Source: Dermatophagoides farinae (lineage: Eukaryota; Arthropoda; Arachnida; Sarcoptiformes; Pyroglyphidae). From it: a stretch of 64,000 bases of DNA. The stretch is from assembly GCF_024713945.1 (NCBI RefSeq), contig NC_134680.1, positions 4,674,001 to 4,738,000 on the forward strand, read 5' to 3'. The notes below the pieces were generated by a model that saw only the letters and a program-made list of their open reading frames with translations, did not search any database and was not told the origin of the DNA. Positions 1 through 12,387 of this stretch are shown here, one piece after another. The stretch's first letter is position 1, and every line of letters begins with the position of its first letter. Made by a program: the position numbers and the translations under genes.

Positions 1-398
1 TCTGTGCACCAGGATTTCTTACCCGTTATGGACCATATTTACGTCGACCAATTGGTCGTATTTATTTTGCCGGAACCGAAACAGCATGGGATTGGTCAGG
101 CTATATGAACGGCGCCATACAATCGGGTGAACACACCGCACTTGAAATTCTTGCCAAAATGGGTCGAATATCGCCATTAGAAATTAATGTTTCAGAGCCA
201 GTATCGAAGGAATATCCACCCGTAATCATTCCAGCTACATGGATCGAACGTAATGGACCATCAGCACGTTCATTTATAGCCGGTGTTTCATTGACAACAA
301 TTGCTGCCACAATGTTTACCGTTTATTTCGGTTGGAAACGATGGGAATTTAATCAATATTGGCAACAATATATATCGCATTATATTATTGATTATTGA
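1..398 (+). CDS. Monoamine oxidase-like flavin amine oxidase, 3' end only
   Basis: C-terminal 131 residues of a flavin-dependent amine oxidase; the gene enters from the left edge and stops at 396-398. The frame reads CAPGFLTRYGPYLRRPIGRI and then YFAGTETAWDWSGYMNGAI, the FAD-binding C-terminal motif of the MAO family (aromatic residue, AGTET, Trp, SGYM.GA). After a polar stretch, residues about 98-117 (ARSFIAGVSLTTIAATMFTV) form a single hydrophobic helix followed by basic/aromatic residues, matching the tail anchor that holds MAO in the mitochondrial outer membrane. Family role: oxidative deamination of biogenic amines. The catalytic and covalent-FAD regions lie outside the window, so substrate preference cannot be judged. 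It converges with the phosphatase gene, whose stop is 456 bp away on the other strand. Confidence 0.9.
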   Translation, partial: CAPGFLTRYGPYLRRPIGRIYFAGTETAWDWSGYMNGAIQSGEHTALEILAKMGRISPLEINVSEPVSKEYPPVIIPATWIERNGPSARSFIAGVSLTTIAATMFTVYFGWKRWEFNQYWQQYISHYIIDY

Positions 399-854
399 TT
401 TTTAATTGGAAATCAAAAAGTTTAAATTTCAAATATTTATAATCATTATTATTATTATTATTATTATTATGAAATACATTTTTGTAGTAGAAAAAGTAAA
501 TGAAAAAAATGGTGAAAAATTGTTCTAATTTACAGTGTCAATAACACAATTGATGATGTCGATAATAATAATACTTGATTTCGAATGTTTTGTTTGGACC
601 GTCGTTGAGTTGAGAATACGAACGTGAAAAATGGACAAATGCAAGAAAAAATGTTACACATCATCATCGTCGATCATTTGAGAAAAAAAAGTTAAGATTA
701 AAAAATTTGATTTGAACTAGAATGTTGGTCAAAAAAAATCCAATGGAATAGGACTGTTGATTAAATTCTTAATCATCAGCCCTTGGTAATATATCTTGTA
801 TGGAAATGGCACTGGTAGTAATAGAATCCTTAGTCATGATTAATCATTATCGAG
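399..854. other. Intergenic spacer between two convergent genes
   Basis: Short AT-rich spacer between the amine oxidase stop and the phosphatase stop on the opposite strand. It holds a (ATT)n run near 448-469 and no coding signal. It must contain both 3' UTRs, but I see no clear AATAAA on either strand. Confidence 0.6.
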
Positions 855-3800
855 CTAAGATAATGGTTTAGTTTCATCACCATCTGCATCTTTTTTTGTA
901 ACCATATCTGAATCAGTGATTTTATATTGATCCAATGGTCGTACAATATGATCACGAAATACACGATGTAATGCTTCACAAACGAAACGAAACTGTGTCG
1001 ATGTTTGTATGAGCATCGCACGTTGATTACGCATAATTCGAACCAATTCTAATGGATAAACCGGTTGATTAGCTTCGATCAGACAGATTCCCGTTTCCAT
1101 TAATATTAGTACACCGGTACGTCCGATTCCAGCACTGTTTGTAGAAAGTTTTATTAGTAAAAAGAAAATTGATAAAAATAATTCTTGTAATTTACCTGCA
1201 ATGTACAATGACAGGTGATTCGGGTGCTTTTTGGCGAAGGTCACGAACTTTGAAAATAAGTTTCAGAAAATCGGTATCATCATCAGGCACACCTTGATCA
1301 GGCCATGCTAAATATTGTAAATGTGTTATATAATGTGTATTCTTATTTTCTGGATCAATCAATTTAAAACGACGTTCCAGAAAAGCACCACGATCTTGAC
1401 AATCTTCAAGTGTCAAATCCAATAGATCATTCACAATCATTGTTTGACCTTCATCAGGCCAATATTTAAAACATTTTTTTCGGCCATCTTCGATCAATGG
1501 TGTAACCATGACGATTAATGTTGATCGTTGTTCCCAAACCATTTGCCAAAAATCACTAGTAGTACGTTTAAGTGGTCCCTGAGTTGCGATATATCTGTTA
1601 AAGTTTATAAAAAAAAATCCTTAAAATTAGAAAAAAAACAAATTCTTAAGAGACCAAAACAAACCTATTGACTACATTACTGGCTTCAACTTTCATTGTT
1701 ACAAATGAAGCATTTATATAATCACCAGTATTACATTCATTCAATATGACACGTGTTGAATCGTCTAAATTGTGAAGAAAAATGGAATTTCGTAGTAGTT
1801 AATAATAATCATCATAAACAATACATACATGGTGCAATATCAAGATAACGATTTTTCGGCACATTATCCAACAGCCGTGCTATCGTTATTGTTTCATCTT
1901 CATTACGACGTGGTAGATATTCAAATTGTATGATTAATAAATCACCTTGTAGACCTTCATGTAAAAGATTCATTGAAGTATCCAATAATGATGCTCCTCC
2001 TCCTGAAGATGTATGCTCTACTTTCATACCATTATCGTCATCATCATCATCATCATCACCGGATTCTTCGGGATTAACATCATCAACAAACGGTGATGGT
2101 GAAAATGATTGCTGTTGTTCAGAATGAAATGTTTTCGATGAAATAGAATAATTTACCGGTGTATAATGAAATGGTGATTGTCGTGGATCACAATGATTAT
2201 TATGATCAACTGTGTCTATCGATTCATTTGGACATTGACAAGGTTTATAACAAACAATCGGAAGTACCGATAATACAAGTTTAGCTTCTGGACCACTATC
2301 TTTAGTAGATCGTATTAACTGTACAACTTGTTCATGTTTTAAACCGGATACTTCTACTCCATTGATAGCTAATACTTGATCACCTTCATGTAATTTTGGT
2401 TCAGCATAATCGGCCGGTGTATTTGGTAATATACGTGATACCAATATTACCCGACAATCTTGATCATGGCCACCTTTTACATTGAAACCAAAACGACCTT
2501 GTTCATCTGGTTTCATTGTAACGGTCACAGCATGAATTGGTGAATCTGTATCAGATGATGGATCTGGTATAATAGATTGATTGATTGTACCATCATCATC
2601 ATCATCATCATTATTATTAGGCATAGCTGCTGCTGCATCATCATATAATTCTTCAATTAATTCATGTATGGGCAGATCAAAATCAAATGTCGGTTGTTGT
2701 TGTTTATCCATTAAACTATTATTACCTTCATTATCTGTATCATTATCATTAGGTAATTGAATATCTTCAGTTATTGTTGATGTTTGGCTTGTTTCAGTAA
2801 TGGCGGCAGCATCTTTATTATTATTATTATCATCACCTAATATCGTACCATTTGTTAATGAACCAATTGTTTTATCCGATGATGTTGTCGATATTGAATC
2901 AATAAATGGTAATGAGATCAATGTGGATGGTGTAAATGCTGTTGTTGTCGTAAATGTTGTCGATGTCGTTGTTGAAATTTTAGCCTGATCACCAACAGTG
3001 GAACCACCAATAGTTATGATTGTTGTTGATGGATCAATTATCGATTTTCCATCATCATCATCATTATTGCTATTAAAGATTTTTAATTTTTTATTATTAT
3101 CTTTGGTCAATATTTTCATGTTATTGTTTGAGGTTGTAATGGTGGCAGCACTTTTATCACAACAAACTTTTTGATCATTGAGATCATTGGTTCCATTTTC
3201 CAATTCTAATTTTACTAATTGTTGTTGTTCAACATTATCCATTGGATTTAATGGCATAAATGATGATTCTATTGATGATGTCGATGTAGATGATGATGAT
3301 GAAGAAATAAATTGAAATCCTTGTGAATGATGATTAGAATGACTAGTATTATTATTATTAATGATTGTATTTTCCGATTGTTTTTTCAAATGTTTTTGAT
3401 GATGATGATTATTATTATTATGAATAAGATGACCAGATGATGATGATGATGATAATACTGATTTTGTAATTATTGATTTTGTCGTTGTTAATAAATCATT
3501 ATCATTTTTAGCTGTTGTTGTAGCTAATGTTTTTGCTTTCTTTTCATTCATCATTATTATTTTTTTGTTTGTTGATGATGATGGCCCCAATAATGATGAT
3601 GCTGATGATGATGATAATGAACCAGAACCGGTTGATTCCATTGATGATAACGCTGTTGGTGAATGTTTTCGTTGTTGTTGATGTTGTGATTGAAGATGAT
3701 GATTCGATGTTGATGATGTACGTTCTTTCATCATACAACCATTCGTTACTGCTGCTGTTGTTGTTGTTGTTGTGGTACCACCATCCATTGTTGATAATTT

Positions 3801-5962
3801 AAGATTAACAATATGTTTCTGTGCATCCATTATTTTTGTTTTTTGTTGTTGATCATTACCATTTGTTGTTATTATTGGTGTTGCCGATGATTTTATTATC
3901 GATGATGATGCTGGCATCGTTGCATTACGTCCAGTATTACGAATAAATATACGTTCTGTACGTGTTAAACGACGACGATTCTCTTCAATTGTTTGAAATT
4001 CTGTTTTACCACTATAACGAAATTTTGAACCCAATGAAAAGAAAAAGAAGAATTTTTTCGTCAATGGTTTTGGTGTATGTAAACGAAAAAATGTATGCTG
4101 TTCAACACAAGATTTCCACAATGATTTACATGCACGATATGAACATAGATTGAATCCGATTAAATTATCAAATCGTTCGGTCTGTAGGATAATGATAAAC
4201 AACAAAATTGTTATAAAATCATCATCAATCAATGTATGTGTATACTTACGCCTTCATGTTTTAATTGAATAAAAAAACATCGTCGTTTGAAAGAGATTTT
4301 GACAATTTTAGCCCATGAAAACATGTTAATTTTTCGATATTTTTGTTGTTGAACACTATCATCGCCATTATTATTAATTTTATATATAGTTAAACCGTTT
4401 GATGAAACACCAATTTTTATGTCTAGATTATCACAATCCTGAAAAAAACAATAAAAGAAAAAATTCTCAAATTATTCAGTTTTCACTAAATGATTTATGT
4501 CAATTAATTACATACCTTAGCATTATGTAAATCAACACCATATAATTCTAAATGTTTTGCTTCTTCAAGATAATTACATTCAGCATCAGCCGGTGTCTGT
4601 CCCTGATGTAAACGATGTAATGATTCAACTTTGCGACAAAATTCATCCGTTTGATTAGGTATAAAACGAAATTCATTCGAATATCCTGGCCTATGTTCAT
4701 CTTCACAATAATCACCCAATTCAGCTATTTAAAAAAAAAATAAAATAAAATTTGTGCACATTATTATAATGGGAAAGGAAATTGGATTTGGTGTGTAGGG
4801 GAGAAAAAAAACCAAAAAAAAAAAAAAAAAAAAAATTTTTGTTTTGTTTATGAAAATGATGAATATATTGTCACAGGGAAATATTGTGCGTAACTCTCAT
4901 GATTGAAAAAAAAACAGGAAAAAAAATATTTAAAATTGACATACATTGTAAAACATAACTAGCCAATGTGGCCATGATAGAATCCTGTTCTTCTTCATGT
5001 TGTCGTTGTTTTTGTCCGGAATTGTTTCCATCATTCATTGTTGTTGTTGTTATTGTTGTTGTTGTTGTTGATGATGATGATTGACATAATTGACCAGCTA
5101 ATATATCTTTACGTATTTGTAGATAAAAATGATAACGTGTATATTCTTCTAATAAACGTGTCATTTCTGTTACATAGAATTTAACACGAAAATGTAATAG
5201 ATATGGTTGTTGACAGAAACGCATCTGTTTACGTATTTTTTTCGTTGGATCAAGCCATTTCTATTTTTTTTTTTTTTTAATAATAAATGTTTTAATTAAT
5301 TAGTCGATCGAATGAAAAAAAAACAAAGATTCATCATACTTACATTATATACAATTGTTCTTTTATTCATCATCATTGGACTATTACAATTCAATGTTAT
5401 ACCAGCATCATTTAAATCTTGTTGTGGTTGTTGTTGTTGATTAACACTTGATTGTGATGACGATGATGATGATGATGATGAACGAAATATTTCCGTAAAT
5501 TGTAATGCAAAATATTCACGTTCAATCAATTCTAGATGACGAAATACGGCATCCATTAATTCTTCACCTTTTGCGGCACGCTAATTGATTAATTAATAAA
5601 TATTAATTCGATTTTTAATTTTTTTTTCATATTCTCAATTTATTCATGTTACTTACATCAATTTCAAATATATGTTCAGTATCATCAAGAAAATGTACAA
5701 TACATTTTATTGTTTCAGGTATCGGTACAATTGTACGACCGGTAATCAATGCGGATAGATTTGAAAAACGTCCACCAAAATTATTCGGTGATGATAATAA
5801 TGATTGTGATAATGATGGATCATTTTCATTCTGATGTTGTTGTTGTTGTTGTTGTAATGATGATGATGATTGTTGTTGTTGTTGTTGACGCATACCACTT
5901 GCAATTTCATTTGCATGTACATTATATGTACCAGATAGTATGGATATAAATTTTCTTGACAT
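855..5962 (-). CDS. PTPN4: FERM-PDZ protein tyrosine phosphatase (PTPN3/PTPN4, Ptpmeg family)
   Basis: Nine exons, read right to left: 5962-5657, 5580-5344, 5260-4945, 4724-4516, 4438-4250, 4181-1829, 1764-1665, 1594-1196, 1134-855. All junctions are GT-AG with matching phases, giving 1462 residues. The start ATG (5962) opens MSRKF...GTYNVHANE, the beginning of the FERM F1 lobe. FERM continues through [44 protein letters not shown] and the C-lobe ([27 protein letters not shown]). A linker of roughly 460 Ser/Thr/Asn/Asp-rich residues leads to one PDZ domain (about 968-1055, carboxylate loop [10 protein letters not shown]) and the phosphatase domain (about 1190-1430) with WPD loop W1333-D1335 and catalytic [10 protein letters not shown] (Cys about 1369), intact. 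The Cys codon precedes the last intron by 2 nt. Known family role: membrane/cytoskeleton-associated dephosphorylation. The linker is far longer than in vertebrate PTPN4. Confidence 0.95.
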
Positions 5963-7260
5963 TGTGTGTAAGTAAAAAAATAAACAAAAATGGAATATAC
6001 TAGAAATAATGGAATTCAAGAATATTCTTTTGTGTGTGTGTGAGAGAGAGTCGAATGTGGAATGTGGGTGTATTTTTTTTTTTTGTTTTGGTTACAAATA
6101 AATGGGCAGAATAAATTTTAAATTCGACATCTGATTATTTGGTTTATTTGTTGAGCACACAAATATTCAAGAATTTGAATTTGATTCCTTTTCTTACTAA
6201 AATTTAATATATTTCATTTATATCAAGTGTATGATTGAATCGGTTTCAAGGTTTTATAAAAACATGAAAAAAAAAAATTCAGAATCATCACATATTATTA
6301 AGAATCAATTCTCAAATAAACAACCATGGATTGGCTGAATATAAACACATATTATAAATGAGAGAAAATGATGGTGAAAATAAAAAAACATTAAAGAGAT
6401 CAGAACCGTCAGCTTTGTTCCATGATGATGATGATCATTATTTCTTTTATAAGCGGTTAATCTCTCTCTCTCTTTCTTAACAATGATTATAATCAATCAC
6501 CAATCATCATCATTATCTGTGGATATTTTTTTTTTTGTACAGATAAGTTTCGGGTAATATCTGGATACAACATTATAAACAACAACAACAACATAATCGT
6601 CGTCGACAATAAATTGTAATTTATTTTTTTTTTTTTTTTAACTAGTGGCGACACATTAAATCGGTTTTCTATCCTCTTTACTCTTCTTTTTTTTTTCTTG
6701 GTCGCTGTCAGTTTGAACCAAACACACAACCAGCGAAAAAAAAATGCGAGCATATAGGCTGGTTATTAATATGTGTGTGTGTGTGTGTGTGTGGGCAAGG
6801 CGTGTATTGTTTATATGTTGTAAATGTTTTTATTTGTAAGAAAGAAAAATGAAAAAAAAATTCAACAAAAATAAATCTAAACCCAATTCATACGTTGAAA
6901 GTTATAGTGTGCGGTAATTTTTATTAATATTTTCTAATTTTTTCGAAATCTTTTTATAAATGTTGTGATGAAATCAATTTTTGTTTCGGTTAATAACCAA
7001 TGAAAAACAATCGAATTAAATGATGATTTTTAACCAATTTTTTTCCATTCAAATCGAACAATTATGATGATTAGGATTTTTTTTTAACAAACTGCTGAAA
7101 GCTCGTCATGTTGAAATAGTCGACTATCGTATTGATGATTTGTCTGTCTTTTTCTTTGAATTTTTTTTTCTTTTGATTTATTACACGATTTTTGATCATT
7201 TTTCTTTTTGCTTGTTGCAGGTCTATTTATATTGTTTGAAACACACAAACCGATAATAAA
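5963..7260. promoter_or_regulatory. Divergent intergenic region between the phosphatase and TMEM258 genes
   Basis: About 1.3 kb separates the two divergent start codons, so it should carry both promoters and 5' UTRs. A good acceptor (pyrimidine tract ending TTGTTGCAG at 7212-7220) lies 40 bp before the TMEM258 ATG and suggests a spliced 5' UTR for that gene. It also holds a (GT)n run at about 6772-6793, short GA runs near 6041 and several poly-T stretches. No convincing TATA box was assigned to either side. Confidence 0.4.
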
Positions 7261-7488
7261 ATGGCAATGGAACTGAGTTATGTACCACCGGTATCGGCAC
7301 CAATGGTACCATATCTAAGTTTGATATCCATATCGTTTGGATTGTTTTTTATCGCCTGGTTTTTCATACTGGAAGTGACAAATAAATCACGAAATATTCT
7401 AAAAGAATTATTCATATCATCATTGTCATCATTGTTTATTGGTTTTGGTGTTGTTTTCCTAATGTTAACCACACGGATTTATATATGA
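7261..7488 (+). CDS. TMEM258: TMEM258, small subunit of oligosaccharyltransferase
   Basis: Complete 75-residue protein in one coding exon. It opens MAMELSYVPPVSAPMVPYLS and continues GLFFIAWFFILEVT, ILKELFISSLSSLFIGFGVV and LMLTTRIYI, which matches the highly conserved TMEM258 layout: a short luminal N-terminus rich in Pro, helix 1 with the FF.AWFF.EVT signature, a short basic loop, helix 2 with the LL/FIS.L.SLF.GFG signature, and a terminal (G/R)IY(V/I). The usual family length is about 79 residues. Known role: ER-membrane subunit of the oligosaccharyltransferase complex for N-glycosylation. An acceptor-like TTGTTGCAG ends at 7220, so the 5' UTR is probably spliced. The first AATAAA downstream on this strand is at 7635, beyond the last coding exon of the oppositely oriented DMAC2L gene, so the two transcripts very likely overlap. 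Confidence 0.95.
   Translation: MAMELSYVPPVSAPMVPYLSLISISFGLFFIAWFFILEVTNKSRNILKELFISSLSSLFIGFGVVFLMLTTRIYI
7435..7440 (-). terminator. Candidate polyadenylation signal of DMAC2L
   Basis: Reading the minus strand, AATAAA occurs 60 bp after the DMAC2L stop and lies inside the TMEM258 coding sequence. It is the nearest canonical signal I see for this gene. Confidence 0.35.
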
Positions 7489-7500
7489 TAATGATATCCA

Positions 7501-8231
7501 TCAATTCCATTCGATACGGCATGATGGATGTAATGATTTTTTCAATATTCCATGGCATATTGTTCGATTGTCGACCGAAGGCAAATTTTCCAATTTCAAA
7601 TGTTGAAGTGATCTTTTTATGATAATAAGAATTGAATAAACAAAAAATTATTATTTTAAATTTTCGAAAAAAAACATAATCTACCTTAATTCTTTCAATG
7701 CTTGAATACCAATATCGGTTACATTGTAACAATTTCTTATTTCCAAATGTCGTAGTTGATCAAGCTGATATTCACACAACATTATCAATGCTTTATCATT
7801 CAGATATTTTGTTTCATTGAATATGATTCGTGACAAGTGTTTCAATTGGCGAAGATATTCAAATCCAACATAATTAATACTTGATTCAGTGGCATCGATA
7901 CCAATTATATGATTGCCACAAAATTCATTCGGCTTGGTCATTAATCGTTCATAATCATTAAAATTATGAGAATCAATTTGTGATGACCATATAACCGAAG
8001 CACCATTTCTTATTAACCATTCTGCTGCAGCTCGATCTGGTCCTAATTCTTCGATTTTTTTCCTATCAACTCTGGTTCGATATATATGATTAAAAATCAA
8101 TCGAAAAAATTTGAATTAAAATTCCAGACTTACGCGTTGAAAATATTATTTAGCCAATAAAATAAATGTCTAGAATTCGATGATGATGTTTGTAATGATA
8201 ATGGTGTTAATCTGAGAAATTTCGAAATCAT
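7501..8231 (-). CDS. DMAC2L: ATP synthase subunit s-like protein (factor B / DMAC2L), mitochondrial
   Basis: Three exons, read right to left: 8231-8134, 8071-7685, 7612-7501, with GT-AG introns of 62 and 72 bp and matching phases; 198 residues. The N-terminus (MISKFLRLTPLSLQTSSSNS then RHLFYWLNNIF) is rich in Ser, Leu and Arg like a mitochondrial presequence. The core carries the family signatures DRKKIEELGPDRAAAEWLIR (residues about 43-62), GIDATESSINYVGFEYL and leucine-rich segments ending NCYNVTDIGIQALKELR. The last exon, very easy to miss, adds SLQHLKLENLPSVDN and ends IEWN at the stop 7501-7503; it continues the leucine-rich pattern where relatives continue, so the in-frame TAG seen if the second exon is read through is intronic. 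Role in relatives: coupling factor B or assembly function at the mitochondrial inner membrane. The stop is 12 bp from that of TMEM258. Confidence 0.9.
7635..7640 (+). terminator. Candidate polyadenylation signal of TMEM258
   Basis: AATAAA, 147 bp after the TMEM258 stop. It lies inside the second intron of DMAC2L on the other strand, so use of this signal would make the TMEM258 3' UTR antisense to the last DMAC2L exon. Confidence 0.4.
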
Positions 8232-11200
8232 TGAAAGCGTTGGATAAATCAAAAATCAAATGTGTGTACAAACAATTCTCAACATGTAACCTTCAATGCC
8301 TCGAGCACTAACAAAGGTGTTTTCTATGTAAAAATATTGGGCCACATTTTTCAACTAATTTCTCAATACGATAGATGGTGCCACATTATCCATTATTGGA
8401 AATTGGTTTTTTTTTTCTTCATTCAATACATTTACCGGATATCGATGTTGACCGATTTTTTGTCGTTGTTTTTATTATTGGTGTTGTTTTTCAAACAAGA
8501 AGATCCTTTAATGATAATATAAATTCCATCAAAATGATTTGATCTAGATCCCATTATATATACCAAAGGAAAAGGGGAATAAATTGATCTGATGGCCGGA
8601 ATTCGATTATTCTCTTGGTGCCATCAAAAGTAATTATCGACTAAATGGACCAAAACTAAATGTCATAATCATTTAGTTGTCATGCAGTAGTAGTAGTAGT
8701 CTCATTCACATCGATATTTTGATTCTTTTTTTTGTTTTTATTTTGTGTTGTTGTTTTTCATTCCTTTCGTTGACAAAAAAAAATAAAGAAAATCAAGATG
8801 TCCACAATGAACAAATAATGGATATATACAGATAGGGCTAATGAATAATGGATGGTGTGATTAGGTGACAAATAATTTCAATTTTCAATTCGATTCATCT
8901 TGGGTCATAGTTGTGTAACGCACTCACACACACACATTGACTGACATGAATAAATTATTTAATTTTACAAAAAAAAAATTCGATTCGTAAACATTTAAAT
9001 CACACAAACATTGTAAAAGTCAAAAAGTGTGTCAAATATTTCGCTTTTGAAACTTTTTTCCAAAGAAAATATACAGCACTGCAATGTAAATATTTTCTCA
9101 TCTTGGTACGTGAAGAATCGATGAAACATGATAAACAATCAAATCAAATCAATCAATCACACAATTGATCGACAATCAATTGTTGATTTCATTTTCAAAA
9201 AAAAGTTTCAACAGAACAGAAAAGAGAACTTTTTCCGGATATTTTCCATATGATGTAGAACAATATAAACAGGAAAAAAAATTAAAAGTCCTTGAAAGAT
9301 TTTCACACACAAACACACCGAAACCGAAACAAACAAACAAATAAAAAAAATTCGAATATTGACAACTATTTCTATATCGGCCAATGTGATAATGTGTGGT
9401 GTATATAGGTGAACTATATCAATGATCAATTGCTTGTTCCGATTCATTCGATTTCTTTATTTATCATTTTTCACAATAATTCCTGCTGACTATTCAATGG
9501 TCATTCCAAAGTAAAGTACAGAAAAAAAAATTCGAATGAATAAAAATAGTTTTGATGTAGACCATTAAAGTTTTCTGGAACAAAATTTTTCCATTGGTTT
9601 TATCTATAGATAGATAGGATGATGATGATGATGATGATGATGGACTTTTTTTTTGGACAAAAGATTCACTTACTGATATGGAGAATGGGACAAAAATTTT
9701 TTTTTTTTTTTTTCGTCACTATTTCGACTCTTGTAACCAGGAAAAGAAAATGTGAACACACGAAAAAAAAAATAACAAATGATCTTCATTGTGGAACATC
9801 AATTCTTTTTTCCATTTGAATTCATTCATTCATTCAATGGTGAGAATGATTAATTATGTGGTAAGTGTGTGTGTGTGTGTGTGTGTGTGTGTCTATGTTG
9901 TTTGTTTATTGTTGATTTTTTTTTATTTTATTTTTATTTTTTTTTTTTTTTTTTTTTTTGATTTCATCGAAAAGTAAACACAAATTGAATATATCGAGTA
10001 AAGTAAAATAAAAAAAAAAAGTTCAATTTTAAGGCGGCAAACGCAGCAGCAATCATTGTGTTTTACTATTGACTTTTTTTTACTTCTTTGAATTTATGAA
10101 TTTTCAGTTTGTTTTTTTTCTTGTTGTTGATGATGATGATGATGATAATTATGCAAATGATGATGACCTCAATGTCTGTGGATGTGGATGATGGCTAGAT
10201 TTTTTTTTTTTTTTTTTTTGGTATTAAACAATATAACCACCAGTCTTTTCTCCTTTTTTTGCTTGTTGAATAATAACCGGACTAATCTCTCTTTGTGTGT
10301 GTGTGTGTGTGTGAGTATTTGGGACAAATTTAGATATCTGTTTCTCTCTAACTTTTTACATTATTTAGGTTTAAAATTTCAGTTGTTGCTGATGTGTTCA
10401 ATATAGCCAAAATTCAAAGTTAAAATACACGTTACGTTGTTTTCGTTTTCATTCATGTGTGATGATAGACTGAAATAAATCATGGCTAAATGTCATGATA
10501 AAGATGATAATTTTTTTTTTATTAAAATGAATTTTATGGTCATCGTACTGGACACAAGAGAAAAAGGAATTATCGACCGACCGACCGACTGATCGAGTTT
10601 TGTTGTTGAACTGAACATCCACCGACCGACCTCCTTAAGGCTAAAGATAGATTCTCATCGAAATGGTTCATTTTTTTATATATATTTTTAATCATTATCA
10701 TCATCATCATCATGATCATAATCATCGAAATTCGGATTATCTGAATGTATGTTTTATGTATTGGATGATAAAAAAAAATTGTGGAATGGACACCATGGTA
10801 CAGACAAAGAAATAAAAACAGTGTAGAAAAAAAAACTAGACTAGATTATCCAGCAACAGCATGAACAAATTTTTTTATTGTTGTTGTTGTTGTTAATAAT
10901 TAAGAATGTATGTCATTCCAATACCATACAATGCCAATCATAATGAGAATCTCCATATTTTGATTGATTGATTGATTGTTTGAACAATGAATAAAATAAC
11001 AAAAAAAAGTTCATTTATTTGCATAAATAAAAAAATTAATTGGCCACCACCATCATCATCATGATGATGATCATCATTAATAATGACATGTTAATGTATG
11101 GCAAAAATTCCACATGGTTTCCAACTATTTTTATTTATTCGGGCCTATTGAAATCGAAATGATGATGTTGAATAATTATTGATGATGATAACCGACTTTT

Positions 11201-11619
11201 TTTTGTTTTTTTCCGTTGAAAGAAAAAAAATGATTGATAATAATAGGGAAGGAGGGAAAAAAAGAAGTGAATGATGAATGAATTGGATCAAGTCATACAC
11301 CTGGAATATGGAAAATAAAAAATTCGAGAAAAATCATTTACTGAATGACAAGAAAATTGAACGTTTGTTTTTTGTTTTGTTTGAATCATTTTCCAATTTT
11401 CCACTATTTCGACAAACTAAATTCAGACATCCACACACACACACACACACACAGGTAATAAATTCAGATAATCTACGATTGATTTATATCCGATAATTTA
11501 CCATTTGTATACATATGATAAAAAAAAATTGACAACCAATACAAAAGTGAAAAAAAATAAAGCTTTGAATCACACGAATACACAGAGAAAAAAAATCCAA
11601 AAATAGAACAAAGTTCATC

Positions 11620-11621
<2 letters not shown>

Positions 11622-11672
<51 letters not shown>
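11622..11672. repeat. (CT)n microsatellite, about 25 units
   Basis: Uninterrupted CT dinucleotide run of 51 bp in the intergenic region. On the minus strand it is (GA)n and yields a spurious Glu-Arg repeat reading frame. Confidence 0.95.
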
Positions 11673-11674
<2 letters not shown>

Positions 11675-12343
11675 GGTCCATTCATTTATTCGCCATTCAT
11701 TCATTGATATCTCATCATCAGATGGATACAAGACCGAAGAAAAAAATGAAAATCAAAATCAACTTTCAATTTACCAAGCAAAGTAACAGAAAAAAACGCC
11801 TTAATTGGAAACGGATTAAATTAGCAAAAAAAAACATTTTTTTCGTCCACCTTCGTCTTTACCTTTGGCAATAAATAAATAAATAAATAAAGTGCAATGA
11901 TTCTTCACTTGTTTTTCTGTCTGTGTGTGTTTGAGTAACTCCACCAAAAAAAAAAACGAGAAACGATGAAGAAAGAAAATCAAATTTTTTTTTTTGTTTT
12001 TCTCCATCATTTCCAAACATGGTGAGATAAAGGTGTGCGTGTGTTCTACTTTATCAAAATGACAAATGTCAAAAAAAAATCGTCTTCATAGATTCAGTTA
12101 TAAGATAAAAGTTTAAAATGGCCAAATATTTCTCATCATCATCATCATCATCATCATCATGATGTATTAGGCTTATTGTAGGTCAATAGCCAAGCGTTTT
12201 TGTTTTGTTTTGTTTTGTTTCCATACTGTTTTTTTTTCATTCATTATCTTTGACCGAAAAAAAATTTTTCTTTTCATTTGCCTCTTTAATCTTGTTTTGA
12301 ATTAAAAATGGCCGACACAATGGATGGTGGATGGCCGAGTTTT

Positions 12344-12344
<1 letters not shown>

Positions 12345-12386
<42 letters not shown>
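12345..12386. repeat. Poly-T tract, 42 nt
   Basis: Uninterrupted T run. No target-site duplication or element body is visible beside it, so I do not call it a retroposon tail. Confidence 0.95.

Positions 12387-12387
<1 letters not shown>

Noticed and set aside
12345-12386. Retroposon insertion marked by the poly-T tract
   Set aside because: No flanking target-site duplication and no element body next to it; homopolymers of this kind are scattered through the whole window.
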